From positions 186,001 through 250,000 of the forward strand of contig NZ_VNHU01000004.1 in assembly GCF_008124785.1 (NCBI RefSeq): DNA of 64,000 bases, in the 5' to 3' direction. Numbering within the stretch: position 1 is the stretch's first letter; every line of letters starts with the position of its first letter. This DNA is from Aquimarina intermedia. Its GTDB lineage: Bacteria; Bacteroidota; Bacteroidia; Flavobacteriales; Flavobacteriaceae. Below the pieces are notes generated by a model. It did no database searches and was not told where the DNA came from. It saw only the letters and a list, made by a program, of their open reading frames with translations. Below, piece after piece: positions 30,801-38,800 of this stretch. The translations under genes and the position numbers were made by a program.

Positions 30801-31132
30801 CGCTTTAACCAATCACTATTTTTGATGGTTTCAACCTGTTTTTTATTTGTTAATGCATGAATGTACTCAAAATTTAAAGGAATCTCTTTCAGTATAATTT
30901 GAATCGGATTGCTAATATTCTCCCATCTGAAAACAGATCGAAGTATATCGTTATTTAGTTGGACATTTAAAAATGCTTTCTTTAAAAATGGTACAGAAAC
31001 ATTTTCTTCAAAGATAAAGTGGAGCTGAGTATTATATGAATTGTTATACTCATCCCGTAAATAATGAAAAAGCATTCCCTTTTGGGTTGCATTTAGATTA
31101 ATAATATCCTTAATGTTCTTCTTATCGAGCAT
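24830..31132 (-). CDS. NRPS-2: C-A-T-C-A-T
   Basis: This synthetase has 2100 residues in two complete modules. C1 has HHHILYDGWS near 140, the DCL form that fits an upstream protein ending in an E domain (NRPS-1). A1 has YTSGSTGNPKG near 607. Its hand-read pocket, about D-I-T-Q-L-G-A-V-W-K, is unassigned. T1 has IGGNS near 990. C2 has HHIIADG near 1175 (LCL). A2 has YTSGTTGKPKG near 1640, and its pocket reads D-F-W-N-F-G-M-V-H-K, one change from the canonical Thr code DFWNIGMVHK. T2 has IGGDS near 2025, and the protein ends shortly after without an obvious docking domain. Both A domains keep the A10 Lys (NGKID, NGKLE). It follows the JmjC-like gene by about 40 bases and is followed by the PKS-NRPS gene after 4, so these form one transcript. 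Confidence 0.95.
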   Translation of the reverse strand: MLDKKNIKDIINLNATQKGMLFHYLRDEYNNSYNTQLHFIFEENVSVPFLKKAFLNVQLNNDILRSVFRWENISNPIQIILKEIPLNFEYIHALTNKKQVETIKNSDWLKRFDLKQVPLRITVIEETKNRYHLLITHHHILYDGWSTGIFLKEFFDVYSKLTQGFQIKSHSKINYSTAYKLYNQHLNSEVEQNFWKRYLTGFEPVNITQYLVRNESDKNDLHHKVLSRSSMQTLEQFAIQESVTKASIIYAVLGIVFSKCFSVTDFSFGTTVSTRSIANNGLDEVMGVFINTLPLRMQEIDKISVLELVHQTHQHLLERNEFNTIPYAQLKEMKQLGPSKDLFDIVVAVENYPLDKSILNLDTQITLDSVRESIDSPLLISVFFKETLDIEFTFDASKISTFGIENLKMCVTTMLTKLFENSTTHIGDISLATPEFLKQIDDLNAQSTQHPHESIVTIINERVREYPNKIALSNNGKKITYQQFNETANKIARLLIKQGVVENDIVGILAERSENLIIYMLAILKTGAAYLPIDPQYPKKRIDYIVENSKLSLLISENELKNICSDLSVKVIQVDFNGTLFRNANSDNLDIPIKSDKAAYVIYTSGSTGNPKGCVVLHKNLTNLYYGFLDVTGYSAQDVISCITTVSFDIFLTETIIPLSIGMSVVLVSSEDQKNPEKIAEIIIEEGVNIFQGTPSHFRILLDSEVFNLALTRLRSILLGGETFPKEILSILRNTYQGKIFNAYGPSETTVWSTVKEISKDSSISIGTPLVNTQLYVLDSNLNKTPFGFPGELYIGGDGVCNGYLYNEELSSQRFIVLKNSKDPVYRTGDLVKYLPNGDLKFLGRVDNQVKLRGYRIELGEIETKILSCYPYIKQTKVLVDESGNFKDLVAYVVASKMVDIEALRNEIKGSLPDYMVPAKILQLPEFPLTPNGKIDTKRFPKFNDESDTVKELIAPNNLVQEKLMGVWEEILSISEKDISITDNFFEIGGNSLKAMVLQNRIRKIFNVKIILNQILKSPTIAGLSDCIELNETQAYVPIKPSPKMLRYELSPAQKRLYLLQRIHQKSVSYNMLYVAKINGNLNIEKVVAAFKELIKTHAALRTSFRMVNGALYQKINEHVSFDLELISRKSSMNEAFDSFLRPFNLEQAPLIRAAIYKNDEEDLSYLLVDLHHIIADGVSQGILIENFSKFYNGQSITKPQIEYVDYVSWLSKSLAHNTTASKKFWHEQLKDINSLSDLPIDFKRTAERQELGDVVKHKLSVDTTNTLNTIALANHTTPYVLLFTVLNILLQKLYNDSQISVGTTTSGREHADLEGVVGMFVNTLVITNKIPSEVSFTTLLKMVQEKISVCFEHQSYPYENLINELEVNRENSRNPLFDVMYTYQNFEQNALELENLQIQEMESYNKISKFDLTLRVSEIHGSLNLEFEYAEALFKRETIEKYSNYFVNILHCVLEEPDTLVSKVKLLSDKEFIAIYNEFDNTDIKYPEQETIVSLFSNQVIANPNKVALKIGDEQLTYSELDEEINKLSMYLLESGVKSETIVGLFVDRSMHTIIGMLAILRCGAAYLPIDVDHPISRIKFMLEDSKCTYLLTTKNCIVPDNYNKKVLFFEDAQEHPTQAASDFNMVSPSSLCYIIYTSGTTGKPKGVMIEHKNVVRLFFNDSTNFNFNEQDVWTLFHSPCFDFSVWEIYGALLFGGTLIIVPKDTTKDTRLFIDLLHKEKVTILNQTPSAFYQLSYYSASEIDKKTKLYLRHVIFGGEALQPKKLKAWKKLYPEVQLINMFGITETTVHVTYKEITSKEIDNGKSNIGVPISTLSMYVLDSDLNRNPPGITGELYVGGSGVARGYLGNEELTKKKFIDNPFKPGSKMYKTGDLGRILWNGDIEYLGRLDNQIQLRGYRIELDEIEKVLQEYSLIKDAVVAVKSFTNDDVICAYYIADKKINNKDFRSFLLEFLPDYMLPSFFIRVASFPLTNNGKLEKKLLPDPSIKRSVDDLPKNEIHKKLIKIWADILAVPEYEIGIYMNFFEIGGDSLKVVQISERIKKEFNKEISVAKIFSYPIIADLSEYLSTSKNPVSFSSTDTGDDVEQISNVIDLLNNLN

Positions 31133-31172
31133 ACGTATACAGATTTAATATGTCACTTATTAATATTGAGAA

Positions 31173-32111
31173 TTATCGTCTAGAAAGTTTATGGGTAAAG
31201 AAACTAAAGACTGAGTACGCACCCATAAATGGCATCAAAAAGGTATATGGGCCAATAGGCCAAAGTATTTGTCTATACGTACGTCTCACAAAATAATTGG
31301 ATAAATTACCGAACTTATGAAGTGAATTTCTCCAGCAATACGCCAATGTAACTCCTACCTGATTATCAGCCGGTACTACGGCATGAAACCAATTTATAGG
31401 GATATAGAGCGCATCTCCATCCATAACCTTTACCAAGATTGGCTTCAAGTTCATATTAGGATCCAGACGCTTCCCAGACATGTATTCTTCGTTATTTAAA
31501 TAATTAGTTACCGTATGGGCATTTGGAATATCCGGTGGTAGCAAGGCGACGATTTTATCACCTTTTACTTGACACATTAATGTTTCATCAACATCGTGAT
31601 AATGCCATCCGGTTGACGCGTTCTTATACAAGAAAAAACGATTAGGTGGATATGCTCTTGCACTTTTAGGATTAGTCAAAAACGGAAAAGTAAGCATATC
31701 GTTTTCCAAAGGACCAAAAAAAGAGTGTTCATTAATTATTTCGGCTGGAAGGCTAAGTACTTCATCTTTATCTTCGTTACTAAAAAAACGCTTTGCAGCT
31801 TCGTAAAAAGACATTTCCATACGACCTTCATTGTTGAGATCTCTATCATTAAAATTTCTATGGGGATAAATGAAAATTTTGAAATCTTTACAAAAAGATG
31901 TCCAATAATCAGGTTTTCTCCATTTGGTCCAAGCTGGCCATTCTTTTACCGCACCTTTAATAAGACAAGCTTCATTTTTATTCACCCAATTATTGTGAAA
32001 ATCACTTTCGCTAAGGGTTTTAGCATCAACTTCTGGTAATTGCCCTGCATTTTCAATCCCAGGAATAAAAGAAAATAGCTCATCATAATATGGATTGTCT
32101 TTATCATTCAT
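31173..32111 (-). CDS. Cupin-like/JmjC-fold protein, probable Fe(II)/2-oxoglutarate hydroxylase
   Basis: This 312-residue protein resembles the cupin_8/JmjC group that includes the asparaginyl hydroxylase FIH. Supporting features are AYPPNRFFLYK before the core, WHYHDVDE (169-176) followed by CQVKGDKIVALLPP (180-193), and DALYIPINWFHAVVP (233-247), which supplies a distal histidine. The first metal motif is not a clean HxD: the spacing puts Tyr171 where the first His is expected, flanked by His170 and His172. The metal ligands therefore need a model. The last 30 residues are strongly hydrophobic (LWPIGPYTFLMPFMGAY), suggesting membrane attachment. Lying about 40 bases before NRPS-2, it probably hydroxylates an amino acid, free or carrier-bound. 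Which residue is unknown, though Asn is attractive given the family. Confidence 0.75.
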   Translation of the reverse strand: MNDKDNPYYDELFSFIPGIENAGQLPEVDAKTLSESDFHNNWVNKNEACLIKGAVKEWPAWTKWRKPDYWTSFCKDFKIFIYPHRNFNDRDLNNEGRMEMSFYEAAKRFFSNEDKDEVLSLPAEIINEHSFFGPLENDMLTFPFLTNPKSARAYPPNRFFLYKNASTGWHYHDVDETLMCQVKGDKIVALLPPDIPNAHTVTNYLNNEEYMSGKRLDPNMNLKPILVKVMDGDALYIPINWFHAVVPADNQVGVTLAYCWRNSLHKFGNLSNYFVRRTYRQILWPIGPYTFLMPFMGAYSVFSFFTHKLSRR

Positions 32112-32491
32112 TTCTTCAAATTTTAAGTTATTAGATTATTATGATATACATATTATATAACACACAAGCCGAGACTGTTAAGCATATTAAATACGTGCGG
32201 TAGAACTGTTTATTAATTTTCTTTAAAAAATAGTCGGTCCTAAATAGAAATGAATATTAGAGCACCTTAACAAGGTTTCTTAAGCTAGTATTATCTGAAA
32301 TGACCACGGTATTCACTCGTATCAGCAGATAGCTATATGAAATAAATAGGCAGATCTAATTAAAAGCTTTTTGATGAGCTAAGCAGATAGTATGTATTAG
32401 AATCGTTTTAAGTATAGTAAAGTATAAAAGAAAAAGGGAATCCGTAAGGCGCACCTTTCCGAAACTTTATATTCTAAAAATGATTTAGTAA
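32112..32491. other. Intergenic region, 380 bp, after the permease gene
   Basis: No gene is visible. Near 32426-32460 the minus strand has a weak stem (AAGG/CCTT around TGCG) followed by a T-rich run (CTTTTTCTTTT), a possible terminator for the permease gene. If real, NRPS-2 and the JmjC-like gene would need antitermination or their own promoter. I found no convincing TAnnTTTG box. Confidence 0.35.
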
Positions 32492-34873
32492 TTAATCGTT
32501 TTCTCTCAAATATTCTACAGGATCGACATTTATAGATTTTATAGTCTGTAATATGATAGACAAACTTGCAATGATAATGGCAAACAATCCGGCTAATAAG
32601 AAATACCATACTTGAAGCTCAATTCTATAACTGAAACCCATTAACCAAGACTTTGTTATGTAAAAACTTAGAGGCAAAGAAATAAACAAAGAGAATAGTA
32701 CCAATACTACAAACTCTTTAGAGAGTACATAGACAATTCCCATATTAGTGCTACCAAGTGATTTTCTAATTCCTATTTCTTTTTTTCTTCGTTCTAAAGT
32801 AAAAGCCGAAAGACCAAAGAGACCTAAACATGATATAAATATCGCAAGTAGCGCAAAATATTTTGAAAGCTCTGCGATTCGGTTTTCAGTTTCATATAAT
32901 TTTTCAAAATCATCATCCAAAAATTTATAATCAAATGAAAAATTAGTATAATTTTTGTAAAAACTACCAATTCGACTCAGTGTATTTTTCATTGCGCCAT
33001 TCTTTATCCTAACAACAGAAATTAGAGTTTTATTCGGACTTAAAATCATGAAAGCAGGTTTGACGTTATTTCTAAATGATTCGAAATAGAAATTTTCAAC
33101 CACACCAATAATTTCCTTATTTTCTCCCCAGAGTTGAATTGTCGTTCCTATAGGCGATTTTAATCCCATAACCTCGATAGCTGCTTTATTCAGTATGATT
33201 TTTGTATTATCCGCGACATAATTTTCAGAAAAGCTTCTACCTTCTGAAAGTTCAATGCCTAATGTTTCGATAAAATCATGATTAATTTGAAAGCTGGTGA
33301 AATTGACTAATTGATCAAGATCTTTTCCTTGCCAATTTACATCAACGGTATAACCTTCATTACCAACTAGGCTATTTTCTATACTGGTAGCATTCTCTAC
33401 TCCCGGAATTGCTTTTAATTCTTTAAGAAATGGATCCAGATTGCTTTTAGCCCGACCCTCTAATGTAAAGTATACTATATTTGCCTTATCAAAGCCCAGA
33501 TTTTTATTTTGAATGAACTGGATTTGCTGGTACACAACCATAACTGAAACGATAAGTATCACTGATAAAATAAACTGGAAAATAACAAGACCTTTTCTTG
33601 TCCATATTTCTAAGAACGAATTACTCAACTTTCCCTTTAAAACTTTCGCTGGTTCAAAGCCAGATAAATAAATTGCCGGATAACTTCCTGCGATAAGTCC
33701 CGTTACTATGCAAATGAAGGCAAGCGCCAAAATCATTTCTAGAGTGAAATTGAACTCTAACGTTTTTCCTATAATTTCATTGAATTGCGGAAGCACTAAT
33801 AGAACTATGATAATCGCAAAAAACATTGCTATAAAACTGAGAATTACCGATTCTCCTAAATACTGAATTATTAAATCTAACCTACTCGCTCCTATTGCCT
33901 TTTTAACACCAATTTCCTTTAATCTTCTAGTCGCCTTTGCCGTAGATAAGTTCATGAAGTTAATACAGGCCATGGTTAAAATAAAAATGGCTATTAATGC
34001 AAAGAGCCTCACATTACTTATTCGTCCGCCACTTACCGTACCATTTTCGAATTCTCCATAAAGGTAGTTACTGGAATACTCTTTCAGAAAGAGAATTACA
34101 TTATCCTGATTTTTATCTTTCTTCGTTATGAAATCTTTGATAAGTTTATCAATTCTTTCAGAAGTCACATTCTTTTCTAATACAATATATGTATGAGGAC
34201 CATGATTTCCCCAAGTCATTGGCCGGCCTATTTCGTTAGAGAGATCCACAAATTTTTGGTAAGGAATAACAAAGTCAAATTCTTCAGTAGAATTTGCTGA
34301 TAGTGTTTCAAATACACCAGCTACTCGACTTTCCTTTTGTTTACCAATCAAATTCCATTCTATAGATTGCCCGATAGCTTGTTCAGGACTTCCAAATAAC
34401 TTAGTCGCTAAATCTTTTGAGATAACTATATTATTTCTATCATGCAATACGGTCTTTGCATCCCCTTTTAACATAGTAAATGAAAAGATTGAGAAATAAT
34501 CTTTACCCACAAATTGTCCCTTTTGCTTAATCACGTCAAGACCTACACGCAATGTAAAATCTCCAAACCAAGATGATGGTGCTACAGCTGCAGCATATTC
34601 AATTCCTGATACTTCATTTTTGAGCGTCTCGGCAAGCAAGTCTGGAGTAGCTCCTTGCGTCACAATCTCTCCACCCAATACCTGATTTTCCATAACTTGA
34701 AATAATCGATCATCATTTTCATGAAACTTATCTACACCTAATTCAGAACTAATCCACATGTAGATCAGAATTACAGAAGCCAAACCAATAGCCAAACCAA
34801 AGACATTGATAAAAAATGAAAGCTTATTCTTGAAAAAATTTCTTATTGAAATTAAAAAGTTATGATATAGCAT
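32492..34873 (-). CDS. FtsX/MacB-type ABC transporter permease, duplicated core
   Basis: This 793-residue inner-membrane protein is the usual Bacteroidota permease with two FtsX cores. The first transmembrane helix (FGLAIGLASVILIYMW) is near the N-terminus and is followed by a MacB-like periplasmic domain. A helix group around 290-420 contains the FtsX signature (FMNLSTAKATRRLKEIGVKK). A second N-terminal-type helix lies near 430, then a second periplasmic domain. The last helix group carries the repeat signature (ALLAIFISCLGLFGLSAF, RRKKEIGIRKSLGS). The frame is open 24 codons further upstream, but the ATG at 34873 (MLYHNFLISIRNFFKNK) is where such proteins begin. No ATPase gene is next to it. 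These permeases usually work as mechanotransmitters or lipopeptide exporters with a MacB-type ATPase, so export or self-protection is possible here, unproven. Confidence 0.88.
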   Translation of the reverse strand: MLYHNFLISIRNFFKNKLSFFINVFGLAIGLASVILIYMWISSELGVDKFHENDDRLFQVMENQVLGGEIVTQGATPDLLAETLKNEVSGIEYAAAVAPSSWFGDFTLRVGLDVIKQKGQFVGKDYFSIFSFTMLKGDAKTVLHDRNNIVISKDLATKLFGSPEQAIGQSIEWNLIGKQKESRVAGVFETLSANSTEEFDFVIPYQKFVDLSNEIGRPMTWGNHGPHTYIVLEKNVTSERIDKLIKDFITKKDKNQDNVILFLKEYSSNYLYGEFENGTVSGGRISNVRLFALIAIFILTMACINFMNLSTAKATRRLKEIGVKKAIGASRLDLIIQYLGESVILSFIAMFFAIIIVLLVLPQFNEIIGKTLEFNFTLEMILALAFICIVTGLIAGSYPAIYLSGFEPAKVLKGKLSNSFLEIWTRKGLVIFQFILSVILIVSVMVVYQQIQFIQNKNLGFDKANIVYFTLEGRAKSNLDPFLKELKAIPGVENATSIENSLVGNEGYTVDVNWQGKDLDQLVNFTSFQINHDFIETLGIELSEGRSFSENYVADNTKIILNKAAIEVMGLKSPIGTTIQLWGENKEIIGVVENFYFESFRNNVKPAFMILSPNKTLISVVRIKNGAMKNTLSRIGSFYKNYTNFSFDYKFLDDDFEKLYETENRIAELSKYFALLAIFISCLGLFGLSAFTLERRKKEIGIRKSLGSTNMGIVYVLSKEFVVLVLFSLFISLPLSFYITKSWLMGFSYRIELQVWYFLLAGLFAIIIASLSIILQTIKSINVDPVEYLREND

Positions 34874-35024
34874 ATTTTTTGGTTTACAGATCGTTATTCG
34901 GAGAGAGACAAATTTGATGCCATCAGTAAAAAAACTAATAACCACCTGATATTCAAATTATTAATCTATTAGTATATTTTTAATTATGTCCTAAAATGTA
35001 CACTTAAGTTCGATATAGTACATA

Positions 35025-35768
35025 TTAGATATTACTATGGTCAGCCATTAACGGGAATCCAATAATACTGGTTATTAATTGAATAATTTGCGGAGTGATA
35101 GGCGGACGTGGATTCGGGTCATTTTCACCAAGTACCTTCCATCTAAAAAGAGAATTTTTAACATAATCGATTTCGCTTGTAGATAGTGAAAGTGAGCTAA
35201 ATAATTCATTATTATTGAAATCCTGCCACAAAAATCCAATTTCTTCTGCCAATTGCCTGGTAAAACTCCTTTCACCACGTTTTGGCCAGGACATGATCGA
35301 GTTATATTCTGAAAGATAGTAATAATTAAAAACCTTAGAGATAAGCTGCTGCTTCCAACTTGTAAAACGACTATAATATTTTGAAAGTTCGCTGGCATCA
35401 CAAATCTGTAGACCGGCTCCAAAAGTTGCTTCATCAAGCATAAAAAGCGAGACCCAAATGCCATTGATAACCAAGGGGAAGCGTATGTTACGTTTATCGC
35501 TCACTCCATAGACTCCAAATGGCATAATGGCGCTTTGTGATTTACCGATCGGATACTTAATTGAAAAATAATTAAAGTTTGCATTTTCGTCTTCCATTAG
35601 CACAGCAAAATTTTCTTTATTCTGTAAGGTTTCGCTAAGATTTAAAGGAATATTATCACTCGATGGAACCGTTGTAACAATTTCAAAAGTATCCTCAGTA
35701 AATGCCGAGGCTAACATGATGATTTGCTCTTTTGTAAGTTGATTAATGTCTCTGTTTATTTTATCCAT
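35025..35768 (-). CDS. Unrecognised 247-residue protein in the NRPS cluster
   Basis: I do not recognise a family. The protein has no signal peptide, transmembrane helix or evident catalytic motif. It is mixed alpha/beta in composition, with aromatic-rich patches (WVSLFMLDEATFGAG, FRWKVLGENDPNPRPP). The phrase IMPFGVYGVSDKRNIRFPL suggests a compact soluble domain with beta strands. It begins 75 bases after the NRPS-1 stop and lies before the permease gene, so it is probably cotranscribed with NRPS-1. Reading frame, length and position support a real gene, and an accessory, tailoring or immunity role is only inferred from position. An overlapping 129-codon frame (35075-35464) is a shadow. Confidence 0.75.
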   Translation of the reverse strand: MDKINRDINQLTKEQIIMLASAFTEDTFEIVTTVPSSDNIPLNLSETLQNKENFAVLMEDENANFNYFSIKYPIGKSQSAIMPFGVYGVSDKRNIRFPLVINGIWVSLFMLDEATFGAGLQICDASELSKYYSRFTSWKQQLISKVFNYYYLSEYNSIMSWPKRGERSFTRQLAEEIGFLWQDFNNNELFSSLSLSTSEIDYVKNSLFRWKVLGENDPNPRPPITPQIIQLITSIIGFPLMADHSNI

Positions 35769-35843
35769 AGTAATCTATTTAAAATATTCATGGCCGGTAT
35801 AAATGAACTGGTTTTTCAATTATCTGTCGTTAGAAATATTAAT

Positions 35844-38800
35844 TTATAGAAACAAGCTATCAATATCCTCCTGCATCAAATTGGCATTACTAAAATCTGA
35901 AGGTGAAAAATGATGCTCTTCTTCTTTCATAACCATCTCAATAATTGAGGATAATTCTTTGTCGAATTGATGAAGTAATTGATCAACTGTTTCACGTTTC
36001 AAACTCTTAGTATTATAAAGTAATTTGTACTGTAATTCTCCATTAATAATCATCATATTAATTTCAAATTTGGCGGTCATTTGATTGTTTTTAGAGGTTT
36101 CATTTCCAGAGAATAAACTATTTAAAACAAATAACTCATTTGCAAACTCAGCTCCAAACTCTCCTAAATAGTTAAAGCGTACTTCAGGAAGATAAAAATT
36201 ATTGCTGGTAGCGTTGTTTGATTGTTGCATCAACATATATCCAATGCCCTGGTTGGGGATACTTCTAAACTTTTCTTTTATCAGTAAAAGCGTTTCCTTT
36301 AAATTTTCGCTCACCAATTTAACTTGTAACGGAAATAATGTTGTGAACCAACCAATTGTTCTCGATACATCAAGATCAAGCATTGTTCTACCATTATTTT
36401 CAACTTGAATTACAATCGTTTCTTGTGAAGTCCACTTTTTAAGTACCAAAGCCCAAGCTGTGAATAATACAATTTGTATATCTAAGTTAAACACATTCTT
36501 TTGTCCTGTAATTTTAAGAAGTGTATCAATGGTATTTTTGCTAAAAGTTCCTATCAGCTCTGTAACGTTTGAAACTTGCCAATCGTCGGTTTCATAATCT
36601 AAAGGAATTTTGAAAGTGGAGGTATCGCTTTTAGTCCAGTACTTGGTGTCATTGACAAAATCATCCGTTTCACAAAATTCCTCCATATATTGATGCCAAA
36701 TGATACCTGAAGCTGTTTTAGATGGAAGCAAAACATCCTCTTCTTTTTCTAAAGCCAGATATATAGTTAATAAATCTTCTAATAGAATACGCCAAGAAAC
36801 GCCATCTACCAAAAGATGATGAGCCGTAAGAAATAATCTATCACATGTACCTTCGCTTTTAATGATAGCGGCCTTAAATAATAATGATGATGAAATATCG
36901 AAATCTGACTTTATCCGTTCAAATAGCTGTATACTATCGTCTTCATTTGTATCTGCAAGTGAATAATTTTGTAGTTCGAATTTTCTTTCTATATGATTAG
37001 TATTATAAAATAAATCTCCGTGATTAGTATTATAATTGAGACGGAGCCCATCATGATGCCTAATTAGCAATTCAAACGCTCTTTCTAAATATTCATTTAT
37101 CACCTTACGCTTCAAACTCAACACGATGGATTGATTATAAAATCCAGGATCCTTGAAAGTATTTTTGGTGAACCACCATTCAATAGGTGATAACTTTTTG
37201 GACCCCTGAACCATCTCTTGTGACATTTTATTTCGGACGGCGATTTCTTTCTTTCTAGAAATTATGTAGAGTCCTAATTGCTGAAGGGTATTATAGGTTA
37301 ATATTTCTTTGACCTTAACAAGAATATTTCGCTCCTGAAGTTTTGATGCAATTTGAGTCGCTTTTATAGAGTCTCCTCCTAACTCATAGAAGCTATCCTT
37401 ATCACTAAAGTTTTCTTTTTTTAGAACCTCTGACCAAACTTCCTTTAAAACTTTAAATATTTCATTTTGCGATACGTCAGTGGTTTCATTTTGAATTGTA
37501 GCTTGATTAGAAAGTTGTAAAAGTTTTTTGATATCAATTTTACCATTTGATGTAAGTGGAATAGTATCCACTTTTATAAACATCTCAGGTATCATAAAAT
37601 GAGGTATGCTTCCAGCCAAATAATTTTTTAAATCAATTACGGTAAGTGGTTTTTCTAATATTCGTTTTTCAGTGTAATAAGAGACCAGTTTTAACGTGTC
37701 ATTTTCAATTTTGGTTGTTATCACACAGGAAGTTATAGATCTGTGATTAAGAAGAACTCTTTTGATTTCTTCCAGTTCAACTCTGTAGCCATTTATTTTT
37801 ACCTGCTCATCTGCCCGACCAATATATTCAATATCACCGTGAAGATTACGCTTGGCTATATCTCCAGTTTTATAGATTTTTGATCCTTTAATAAAGGGGT
37901 TCTTCAGAAATTTTTCATTTGTCAAATCTTCACTTGCAACATATCCCTTTGCTAAACCATCTCCGGCAATAAATAACTCTCCAATAATCCCGGTTGGCAC
38001 CGGCTGTAAAAATGAATCTAAAAGATATATTTGAGTATTTGCAATCGGTTTACCAATAGGTACAGAAGCGTAGTCATCTGTAGGGTTATAAATATAAATC
38101 ATGCACCCAATAGTAGCTTCGGTGGGACCATATTCATTAAAAATTTTGATTGCTCCTCCAAATTTTAAGTGAATAGCGTTAGCCAATTGTGTATCCAAAA
38201 TTTCACCGCCTACAATTAATTTCTTTAAACGACAATTTGCAATAGATCCGAAGTCATATGCAAGTAATAATCTAAGATGAGAGGGGGTCACTTTTAAAAT
38301 ATTCGTCTCGTTGTTTTGTAACACTTGTTCAAAATCTAGAGTTGTTGAATCGCCTGAATAAATGTACATAGGGTTTCCACTACATAAGGGTAAAAAGATA
38401 GAAGTAAGCGTCAAATCAAATGCTATATTAGTAAAGAGTGCTATGCTTTCCGAATTTGAATCCAGATATGCGTCTTTTGCCCATTGCACGTAATTTGCAA
38501 GTGATTTGTGTGATATCATAACCCCTTTAGGACGACCCGTGGTTCCAGAGGTATATATGATATAAGCTAGGTCGCTTGATTCAATTTGAGTAAATTCAAA
38601 CTCGTTTTTGGTCAAGGCCGCATCTAGTGCTGACAATGTTAGTATCAGCTTTTTCGCAATATCCAGATTTTCTACTGGTTCTTTACATATCAATAATTTA
38701 CAAGAGGCATCGCACAACATAAAGTTTATCCTATCTATGGGTAAATCCTCTCCTATAGGCAAATACACAGCTCCCACTTTCAAAATTCCGAGTATACAAT

